Positions 23,443 through 31,921 of a stretch of 64,000 nucleotides of DNA are shown piece after piece. A program made the translations under genes and the position numbers. The notes beneath the pieces are model-generated. The model was not told the DNA's origin and searched no databases. It was given only the letters and a program-made list of their open reading frames with translations. Origin of the DNA: Datura wrightii (Eukaryota > Streptophyta > Magnoliopsida > Solanales > Solanaceae); assembly GCA_035772735.1 (NCBI GenBank), contig JASDFA010000016.1, positions 145,836,501 through 145,900,500 of the forward strand, given 5' to 3'. Every line of letters starts with the position of its first letter. Position 1 is the first letter of the stretch.

Positions 23443-25200
23443 TATCTATTTCATATTCTTCTATCTCATTTTCATTATCTGTTTTTTCATATTCTGTTAA
23501 TTCGTATATACTATCTTCATCATTTAAATCATAGTCTATGTAATTTATTTGTTTGTATTTTTCATCTTCGATTATTATTTCTACTTCTGATATTTGTTTT
23601 TTATTTATGTTTTTAGGTACTCGACAGTCTCTAGCTAAATGTCCTAATTTACCACAGTTGTAGCATTTACATTCTGATATATTTTTCTTAGCTCTGTGAG
23701 GTCTTTTTTGTTTATAATTTTTTATATAGTATCTTTTTCTTGGTTTTTTATATTTGTATTTGGTTCTGAATGGCCTGTATTTTTTAATTCTTTTCTTATA
23801 TTTATGTTTATTTGTGCATCCAAATTGCAGTGTTGTTCTAGTTGTGCAACATGCTAAGTTTTTTATTAATATTTTTTCCATTTTTATATCTTCTTTATGT
23901 TTTTCACATAATTCAGTAAACCATTTTTGTAAAAATTTTATCCTATATCCTAATGTATCTACTAGTCCTGATTCTTGCCATTCTTTAGTTACTTTTGAAC
24001 TAAATGGTTCTGGTAGTTTTGTATAGTATAATTTTCTTATTTCTCTACTTTCTTCATTCGTGTATAGTCCTTTATAATAGTATTCTTTAAATGCACATGT
24101 ATATTCATCCATATAACTCATTTTACATATACTTAATTTATTCATTAGATTTCTGTTTAATTCTTTATCTTTTTGTCGTTCATCAATTTCTTTAGTCATA
24201 CTACTAAATTCATTTCTAATTGCCATTTCGTATTTGTTTAGTATATCTATATATGTTGTTGCTGTTTCATTATTAATTTTCTTATTATTTCTTAATGTTT
24301 CTAAACTTTCTGGTGATAAATTTTGTAACCATATTTTAGTTGTTCTATTAGTGTTCTTTCTATATATCCAGGGGCATCTGTTATTAATATTTTATTGTCT
24401 GTTAATTGTTTTGAAATGTATCCTATCCATAATTGGATTGTTTTATTTGTGTCTGCTACACAATCTAAGTCTAAGAAATTATATTGTTCTATATTTTGTT
24501 TAGGTGTCTAATTTTTATTTAATCTTTTATCCCATAGTGTTCTACTTCTATTTTCTCTTTCATAGGTATAATAAGTTGGTGTAGTGTTTAATCTTTTTGG
24601 ACTTCTAGTTCCTAACGTACTAGGTTTTTCATCTATATCTTCTACATTGATTTCTATGTTGTTTTCCTTTTCTATTAGGTTAGTATAGGTTTCTGAGGTT
24701 TCTGAACATTGATCTAAGTTTTCTTCATCATCTTGTTCGCTTATGTCGTCTATTCCTATTTTAGGTTGATTCTCTATTGTTCCTGATTCTTCTAGTAATA
24801 TCTTAAATTTTTCTATTTCTTCTGTAAGTTTTAACTCTTCTTTTTGTTTTTCTTTAGCTTTTAATTTTTCTTCATATAATTGTGTAAGTTTTTGTAATTC
24901 TTTTTCTAGTTCTTGGATTTTCGTGTCTTTTTCTTCTTTAATTTGCTGAACTTCTGTTTGTGCTTGTTTTTTAATTTTTTCTATTTCCTTTTTTCTGTCT
25001 ATTTCTTCATTTTCTCTGTTTATCCTTACCATTGTTGTTAGGCTGTCTTCTAGTTTTACTGATTCTTTTTCTAACATTAAATATAATTGATTTCCTATTA
25101 CTTTAAATCTTCGTCCTAAGTTTGAGTGTATAATTTTTATTTCTGTTTCTTTTAGACTCATATATTTTTCTTCTTCTACTACATATTCTTCTTTATTCAT
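23435..25200 (-). pseudogene. Virus B1 ORF4: coiled-coil/coat protein, broken
   Basis: It starts at ATG 25200, overlapping the ORF3 stop as ATGA. The N-terminal half has a long Glu/Lys coiled coil (about residues 60-140) and an acidic patch. The capsid-like part follows. A CYNCGKLGHLARDC zinc knuckle lies at about 23663-23622 inside a strongly basic arm, and the tail is acidic, as in caulimovirid coat proteins. A premature stop at 24508 and a one-base deletion near 24337 split it into 25200-24508 and 24226-23435. It would package genome DNA/RNA. Confidence 0.85.
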
Positions 25201-25415
25201 GGTAGTCCGTGCTGTAATTTATATTCTAGGTGTTGTAGTTTTATTTCTAGATAGAATATTTCTTTTCTTTGTGTTTTTATTGATGTGCTACATACTCCTG
25301 CAAATATATTGTATCTTAATCTTTCCTTCCTAAATTCAATTTCATCTGTCAGTTCATTTATTTTGTTGGTTAATTGACGTCTGTATTTTTCGTCGTTATC
25401 TATATTATTTTTCAT
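25197..25415 (-). CDS. Virus B1 ORF3, 72 aa, unknown
   Basis: This small charged protein, predicted mostly helical, has a Lys/Glu-rich start (NIDNDEKYRRQLTNKINEL) and a leucine-spaced middle that could form a coiled coil. It overlaps ORF2 and ORF4 by four bases (ATGA) on either side, which indicates coupled translation from a polycistronic RNA. Function is unknown; small ORFs here in other caulimovirids encode virion-associated or aphid-transmission factors. It is intact as a reading frame, but the surrounding genome is dead. Confidence 0.7.
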   Translation of the reverse strand: MKNNIDNDEKYRRQLTNKINELTDEIEFRKERLRYNIFAGVCSTSIKTQRKEIFYLEIKLQHLEYKLQHGLP

Positions 25416-25612
25416 GTTTTCTTTTTCAGATATTTTATATATTTATATTCTGTTTCTGAAATTAGGTCTATCAAATTTTCAAGTCTATCATTATTTGTTT
25501 TGTTTAAACTTAGCTGTTTATATTCTGGGTATAATATTTTTAATTGGTTTTTTAATTTTTTAACCTTTTTCTTAATATGTCCTTTTCTTGGCTTTTGTAG
25601 TTCTTTATTCAT
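25412..25612 (-). CDS. Virus B1 ORF2, 66 aa, unknown
   Basis: This is a very basic N-terminus (PRKGHIKKKVKKLKNQLK) followed by a helical, leucine/isoleucine-spaced segment. It could bind nucleic acid, but I recognise no family. It begins 79 bases after ORF1 and ends in a stop/start overlap with ORF3. The same ORF is conserved in copy B2 at 37051-37251, with only the last residue visibly different, which supports it being a real viral gene. Confidence 0.7.
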   Translation of the reverse strand: MNKELQKPRKGHIKKKVKKLKNQLKILYPEYKQLSLNKTNNDRLENLIDLISETEYKYIKYLKKKT

Positions 25613-25691
25613 TAATCTTGTGTATAATATTTAATTTTTAGTGGTAACTTCTTTATGTTTGTAGATACTAAAATTTTTTTAATTGGTCTAT

Positions 25692-26018
25692 TTATACCCT
25701 ATAGAGGATTCTATTTTTTTTATTTTGTATATCAATTCTTAATCTTATCTTGCTGAAATGTAATTCTCTTTCTAATCTATCTATTTCTCTAATTATAGAT
25801 TCTTTATATCTAATTGTATCTTCACTGAATCTGTCTGAAAAGTAAATAATACCTGGATCTGGTTGATTAAGTAGTGCTTGATTATTAGCTAATAGAAAAT
25901 TTATATATTCTAAATATCCTTGTAGATTTTTTATTTGGATTTTTAAATTATTATTTAGCCTTCTTTCTTCCCAATATATTTTATTTCTAAGTCTAATTCT
26001 TTTAACATATTCTAACAT
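25692..26018 (-). CDS. Virus B1 ORF1, 108 aa, unknown
   Basis: This is the first ORF after the leader. It has a basic N-terminus (EYVKRIRLRNKIYWEERRL), a conserved middle (NNQALLNQPDPGIIYFSDRF) and a helical C-terminus. Copy B2 has it at 37332-37655 with a different tail owing to small indels near 37350. Position and size recall the small first ORF of badna- and tungroviruses, but I cannot confirm homology. Confidence 0.7.
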   Translation of the reverse strand: MLEYVKRIRLRNKIYWEERRLNNNLKIQIKNLQGYLEYINFLLANNQALLNQPDPGIIYFSDRFSEDTIRYKESIIREIDRLERELHFSKIRLRIDIQNKKNRILYRV

Positions 26019-26637
26019 AATTTTCTAATTTCTTCTATAGTCATTTCCGTCCAGTCTTGGTTAACTAGTTTCATAGTTTCTTCTAGTTCTATCACTTCTT
26101 CTAATATCTGAAACAATATTTTTATCATGCAAAAGATAAGTAGTTCATATCTGTGATTCGTTCCTGATAGGTCTGAATTCATTTTATGAATTTTTTCTAA
26201 ACATAATATTCCTTTTAATCTCCTTAGGCATTATTTGAAATTATCTAATTCTTACATCGTTATTTTGAATTATCCTTTTGGGTCATTACTATGCGTTTTC
26301 AGTTATGATTAGTTACCCTAACAATGACTTCAACTCTGTGTACTCCCCTAAAACGGCTCTCCTGGCCTAACCGGTTTTCACGTTAGGATGTCTTAGTCTG
26401 GGCATACTTATTCATAACTTACTAAACACGTACATAGCAAACTTAATCAGGTATTCATAAAAACGATATAACAAGAAGATATTAACAAATAATACTTAGC
26501 AGATTATCAGGAATATAACAGTTTAGTTATTCATAATTATGAATAAACATACCTCAGTTTGTAGTTTTGCATCACTGCTAGATTTTTCCATAGATGGATA
26601 TTTTTAAGATAGATTGTTTTTATTTTTTGTTTATCTA
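26019..26637 (-). promoter_or_regulatory. Leader of virus B1 between primer site and ORF1
   Basis: About 620 bases with no long frame. It contains an inverted pair cctaac/gttagg (about 26368-26390) that could form a short hairpin. Several short upstream ATGs are possible. Caulimovirid leaders fold into a large hairpin that ribosomes shunt past; I cannot fold it here. B2 carries the same leader (37656-38260). Confidence 0.6.
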
Positions 26638-26649
26638 GCTCTGATACCA
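26638..26649 (-). other. Primer-binding site of virus B (tRNA-Met)
   Basis: The minus strand reads TGGTATCAGAGC, an exact match to the plant initiator tRNA-Met complement used by caulimovirids. It marks position 1 of the virus map and the site of the minus-strand DNA discontinuity. Confidence 0.95.
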
Positions 26650-26735
26650 ATTTGGGGTTGGGGTTGCGGAATTGAGAGAGAATAGAGAGAATTGAGGAAT
26701 GTGGATCGGCTTGCCTTTGGCTTTCGTTTTCTTTC

Positions 26736-26743
26736 TATTTATA
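26736..26743 (-). promoter_or_regulatory. Virus B TATA box (pregenomic RNA promoter)
   Basis: The minus strand reads TATAAATA, about 90 bases before the primer site and after ORF7 of the preceding copy. It has the layout of a caulimovirid 35S-type promoter. The same box is at 30441-30448 in copy B2. It is in an intact context, so antisense-to-window transcription through B1 is possible. Confidence 0.65.
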
Positions 26744-27029
26744 AACAAAGAAATTTACAAATGACTCTTTACAAGTGGCCTTTACTGTTCATAAACGACC
26801 TTTACTGTTTATGAATAGTGACTTGTGGCCGACACCTTTACTATTTACTTTGCGACTTTTTGCTAAAGTAGCCGCCTTCTACTGTACACTTTAAGACTTT
26901 TGTACAAAAACAAAAATTTTTCTTTACAGCTGTCCACTTTCGGACAAAAACTTAAAAAAAATCATATCTGTCTTCTCTTTATCTGATCCTTCATATCTGC
27001 TTTTTCTTTATATCGCTTTCTTCTTTATA

Positions 27030-28259
27030 TCATTCCAGCTGTACCTCTGGTAGTTGTTTGTCGTCTTCACCATGGCACTTCGAGCAATGGTGGTCTGGAT
27101 ATTTTTGTCCAATAGTTTTACAATATCTTGTTAGTAGTGCTGGGGAAATATAGTTTTTTCGTATAGCTCTGGTAGTAGGTATCTGTTCTGGATTCAGCAG
27201 ACTAAGTATCCATTGTCGTAACTCTTCCATGTCTGCCTCTTTGTGTTCCTTGGAGTTTGCATATATTATTGTTTGATCTCTTGAATAATAACTCCAAATC
27301 GAGTTTCCGTTTAGATAGTTATTTGCTAGTTCGTTGAGTATGGTAGCGAGTCCTATAATTCTTTTGTTTGAGTAGAACTCGGGTATCTCTGTGCATGGTA
27401 TCTCATCTTGTTGTTCTATCTTCTCCGGTATTATCATTTCTTTTGTTAGTCCTATCTTTCCAACTTGTATAATCGGTTTTATCTCGTCATGTAGTATCTC
27501 CGCTGGTGCTGAATATATTTTTACATAAAAGAATGTACCTTTCGTTATTCTTTTATATACGGTAAATGCTTTGTATATTTCCGGTATGGTAGCTATTTCA
27601 TCTCATGTTGATGTATATACGGTGCTAAGTAGTCCGTAGTCATAACAGGTTCTGACTAGGTTAGCATTTGTCTTAGGTTGGGCTATAAGTTTATTATATC
27701 CTTGCAAGTGTTGGGTTATGTAGTCCTCTGTTGGGTTATTTGTGCTGGTAGATCTTGGGTTTTTATTCAAAAAGGTTTGTATTCTATGGATATTTTGTAT
27801 GTATTTGTTGGATATATGGTTGTAGGTCTGTTTGGCCTGGTTCAGGCTTTCTCTATATGTGGTAGTTTGTGGAGTAGGGGTTATCGGTATATTTTTCTTT
27901 GGTGTAAATGGCTTGTCAAATAGCTTGTTTTTGGTAATATCTTTTTTCTCTCCTGCAGATCCTGATGTTCCTGCAGCTGCATTCAGTAAATTGTTAGATT
28001 GGGTTTTTTGGTGTTTCCCAATGTCACCTTTTAGCTCTGGAATTTTAACGTCTTCCGATCGACGTAGCTCCGCGTCTTTTGAGTCACGCTGCTGACTACT
28101 AGCTTTGCCTTTTAGCTGTTGTATCTCTTCCTCCATACTTTCCACTTTTTTACAAAGTGTAGTTAGGAGTCCGAGTATCCGTTCCATTTTACCTTCTTCA
28201 GGTTTTGCATCTTGAGATGTAATCTGCAATTGTATTCTTTTCAGTCTTGATAACTTCAA
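27030..28259 (-). pseudogene. Virus B (partial copy) ORF7
   Basis: It has the same protein as in B1, ending naturally ...LPEVQLE. It is split by a premature stop at 27603, a different position from the lesion in B1. The first clear ATG is the MERILGLL start near 28187. The C-terminal CKTIGQKYPDHHCSKCHGED cluster is intact. Confidence 0.75.
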
Positions 28260-30069
28260 TTGTAAATGAGAAATTTAATATATTCAATACCAATCTCCTT
28301 ATTTCTTTTGTTGTTACAGAATCTTGTACTTTTCTAGTTATCCACCATTTAACTTGTGTGTTATCTGTTCTAACAATAAATTTGTTATAAACAATATATG
28401 GTTCAAATGCTAATAAACATTTATATAATGCAAATAGTTCTTTTCTATTTATCTCCCATTTTATTTGTGGTTCAGTATATGACCCTGAGTAGTATCTACA
28501 ATGGTGCTCTATTTTTTCATTTTTATATTTATATTTTAATACTCCTCCATAGCTGTGATTACTTGAGTCTGATTCTACTATGTAGGTGAATTGTTTATTT
28601 TCATCTGGGAAATATAATTTTGGTAGTTTCTTACACATTTCTTTTATCCTTTTTATATAGCTTTTGTCTTTTTCATCAAAATGATATTCTACATCCTTTT
28701 TTAATTTTCTTTGTAATGGTTTTAGATTTTCTGCTAACTTTGGTATATATTCTCTTACTTGGTTAACTAATCCTAAGAAGGATTGTAATTTTTTCTTAGT
28801 ATCTAATAATTCTTCAGAATTAATTATCTTTTGTACTATATGTTTTTGCATTTTTACTCCATTTTTGTCTATCTGTATGCCTAGAAATTCTATTTGGTTT
28901 TTTAGTATCTCAGCTTTCTTTTTGCTTAAACTTATTCCTGATATTTCTATAATGTGTATGAATTTTTCTAATAGTCTTATATGTTCTTCTTTAGTCCTTA
29001 AGTAAAGTAGTATGTCATCTATGTATACTATACAGTTTTCTAGTTGGTTAAAATAATTATCCATAAAGTGTTGGTATCTTCCTGGTGCATTTTTGTATCC
29101 AAAAGGTAATACGTTCCATTCGTAGAACCCTTGTGGTACAGTAAATGCTGTTAATTGTTTTGATTCTTCTTCTAGCTTTAGGTGGTAAAATCCTGACTTG
29201 CAGTCAAATTTACTGAAGTAATTATATCCTTGTATTTGTCTTATTTTTAGTATCTTATTTGGAATTGGGTAATTATATGTTTTAGTTTTTGCATTTAGAT
29301 TTCTGTAGTCTATTACCATTCTACTTTTTCCTCTTTTTTGTTCACTATGTTTATTTACTATAAATGCCGGACTGTTATGTTTACTATTACTTTCTTGTAT
29401 GTAATTATTTTCCAGTAGTTCTTTTATATGCATCTGAAATTCTTTTTGATCTTCAAAATTATATCTTAGTGGTTTTTGTGTTATTATGCTATTCTCATCT
29501 ATTAGTTCGATTTTTACTTTTGTTTTATGCTTTTCCCATCTTTGTAGTGGGTCTTCATTATATAATAATTCTAATTTATCTTGTAATATTTGCACCTTGT
29601 TTATTGTAAATATTATCATTTCAATTTTTTGGTCATTAGTTGTTATATTTTCTAATTTTTGAGTAATTTTTTCGCTTTCTTTAATCCAGGGCGTATTTTT
29701 CCTTATTTTATTATTTACTCTTTTTGCTCCTATTTTCTTATTACATGGGGTAGTAAACCACCAATGTGTTTTTGTTATAGTATGTGGGTATAGCTTTTCT
29801 AAAAATGGCATTCCTAATAGTATATCTCTATTGGTAAATTCGTAACTATACATTTCTTCTATTATTAGTATTTTATCCCATATCTGTACTTTTATGTTTC
29901 CAGCTTTATGTGTTATCATGCTTCCTTCATTATTAAATCCAGTAACTATTAATGGTGTTTTCAACTTTTCCCATTTATCTTCTGATAACAGTTATGTTTA
30001 CACATATTTGCTCCTGCTCCCGTATCTACCATAGGTGTGTAATATCTGTTGTAATATCCTTCTACTACT
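28198..30069 (-). pseudogene. Virus B (partial copy) ORF6: protease-RT-RNase H
   Basis: The long open part is 29964-28198 (588 codons) and reaches a natural-looking end (NTIADYISRCKT). RT motif C YIDDILLY and RNase H ESDSSNHSYGG are present. At the N-terminus, one base is missing near 29985, so the retropepsin DTGAG region (30030-30010) is out of frame with RT. The first codons are replaced by virus C sequence at 30070. Confidence 0.85.
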
Positions 30070-30349
30070 ATGAGTTTTCCCGGTTATTCTTCTTCAATGG
30101 ATGATTTAAAATCTGAAGTTGAAAAGTTAAAAAATGAAGAGAAACTACATGCCTTTTTCGATTCCAAAAGGCGCTGGGATGATCAGCACATATAGAAACA
30201 GCAAATTGTTCAGAAATCAATTTAATCTTTTCCTGAACTTTAGAGGATTGTAAAACAGTATCAATAGACATGCTATAAATTTCATGTTGTAAAGATTTCA
30301 TATGAAAAATCTTTTTATCAATCAAAGAATTTATATTCCTGGTAAAGGG
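30070..30349. mobile_element. Virus C fragment between B copies, internally inverted
   Basis: It is composed of two pieces. 30070-30137 is plus-oriented and repeats 38264-38331 (starts ATGAGTTTTCCCGG). 30138-30349 is minus-oriented and repeats the complement of about 38906-39117 (start of RT, FWNRKRHVVSL). Both edges abut virus B. It has no complete domain. Confidence 0.85.
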
Positions 30350-30440
30350 TACCAATTTGGGGTTGGGGTTGCAGAATTGAGAGAGAATAGAGAGAATTCA
30401 GGAATGTGGATCGGCTTGCCTTTGGCTTCCGTTTTCTTTC

Positions 30441-30448
30441 TATTTATA
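30441..30448 (-). promoter_or_regulatory. Virus B2 TATA box
   Basis: TATAAATA on the minus strand, in the same context as 26736-26743. Downstream it runs into virus C sequence instead of a primer site, so a transcript from here would not be a replicable genome. Confidence 0.6.
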
Positions 30449-30734
30449 AACAAAGAAATTTACAAATGACTCTTTACAAGTGGCCTTTACTGTTCATAAA
30501 CGACCTTTACTGTTTATGAATAGTGACTTGTGGCCGACACCTTTACTATTTACTTTGCGACTTTTTCCTAAAGTAGCCGCCTTCTACTGTACACTTTAAG
30601 ACTTTTGTACAAAAACAAAAATTTTTCTTTACAGCTGTCCACTTTCGGACAAAAACTTTAAAAAAATCATATCTGTCTTCTCCTTATCTGATCCTTCATA
30701 TCTGCTTTTTCTTTATATCGCTTTCTTCTTTATA

Positions 30735-31905
30735 TCATTCCAGCTGTACCTCTAGTAGTTGTTTGTCGTCTTCACCATGGCACTTCGAGCAATGGTGGTC
30801 TGGATATTTTTGTCCAATAGTTTTACAATATCTTTTTAGTAGTGCTGGGGAAATATAGTTTTTTTGTATAACTCTGGTAGTAGGTATCTGTTCTGGATTC
30901 AGCAGACTAAGTATCCATTGTCGTAACTCTTCCATGTCTGCCTCTTTGTGTTCCTTGGAGTTTGCATATATTATTGTTTGATCTCTTGAATAATAACTCC
31001 AAATCGAGTTTCCGTTTAGATAGTTATTTGCTAGTTCGTTGAGTATGGTAGCGAGTCCTATAATTCTTTTGTTTGAGTAGAACTCGGGTATCTCTGTGCA
31101 TGGTATCTCATCTTGTTGTTCTATCTTCTCCGGTATTATCATTTCTTTTGTTAGTCCTATCTTTACAACTTGTATAATCGGTTTTATCTCGTCATGTAGT
31201 ATCTCCGCTGGTGCTGAATATATTTTTACATAAAAGAATGTACCTTTCGTTATTATTTTATATACGGTAAATGCTTTGTATATTTCCGGTATGGTAGCTA
31301 TTTCATCTCCTGTTGATGTATATACGGTGCTAAGTAGTCCGTAGTCATAACAGGTTCTGACTAGGTTAGCATTTGTCTTAGGTTGGGCTATAAGTTTATT
31401 ATATCCTTGCAAGTGTTGGGTTATGTAGTCCTCTGTTGGGTTATTTGTGCTGGTAGATCTTGGGTTTTTATTCAAAAAGGTTTGTATTCTATGGATATTT
31501 TGTATGTATTTGTTGGATATATGGTTGTAGGTCTGTTTGGCCTGGTTCAGGCTTTCTCTATATGTGGTAGTTTGTGGAGTAGGGGTTATCGGTATGGGTT
31601 ATCGGTATATTTTTCTTTGGTGTAAATGGCTTGTCAAATAGCTTGTTTTTGGTAATATCTTTTTTCTCTCCTGCAGATCCTGATGTTCCTACAGCTGCAT
31701 TCAGTAAATTGTTAGATTGGGTTTTTTGGTGTTTCCCAACGTCACCTTTTAGCTCTGGAATTTTAACGTCTTCCGATCGACGTAGCTCCGCGTCTTTTGA
31801 GTCACGCTGCTGACTACTAGCTTTGCCTTTTAGCTGTTGTATCTCTTCCTCCATACTTTCCACTTTTTTACAAAGTGTAGTTAGGAGATTGAGTATTTGT
31901 TCCAT
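30735..31905 (-). pseudogene. Virus B2 ORF7
   Basis: It starts MEQILNLL at 31905. A 13-base tandem duplication (31583-31595 / 31596-31608) shifts the frame. The downstream part 31475-30735 stays open for 246 codons, with the central and C-terminal domains and the CSKCHGED cluster. This is the third independent lesion of this gene in the window. Confidence 0.8.
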
Positions 31906-31921
31906 TTTGTCTTTTCCTCAT

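Larger units (their letters stand above)
19113..26649 (-). mobile_element. Endogenous pararetrovirus B, copy B1 (from primer site to last ORF)
   Basis: The copy is read right to left: primer site 26649-26638, leader, ORF1-ORF3, ORF4 coat, ORF5 movement protein, ORF6 protease-RT-RNase H, ORF7. It is continuous on its upstream side with another partial copy (26650-30069). The ORF7 end at 19113 and the equivalent at 27033 are 7,920 bp apart, which gives the circular unit length. It lacks its own following promoter region. Several stops and single-base indels break ORF4, ORF5, ORF6 and ORF7. Confidence 0.9.
26650..30069 (-). mobile_element. Virus B, 3' partial copy joined head-to-tail to B1
   Basis: It contains ORF6 from its first codons (30069), ORF7 and the promoter region. 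It continues without a break through the primer site into B1, so 30069 to 19113 is about 1.4 genome units of uninterrupted viral sequence. This is what a concatemer or terminally redundant integrant looks like. The right edge joins virus C at 30070 within a few bases of ORF6 start, at a shared tactactat run. Confidence 0.9.

Noticed and set aside
23398..24503. Several hydrophobic plus-strand ORFs (also 35036-36204) that look like membrane proteins
   Set aside because: They are complements of the Lys/Glu-rich coat and movement genes on the minus strand; antisense of such codons always gives Phe/Leu/Tyr-rich frames.
26638..26649. tRNA gene fragment
   Set aside because: Only 12 bases complementary to a tRNA end, as expected for a primer-binding site; no tRNA body here or at 12561, 46851, 54742 or 56557.
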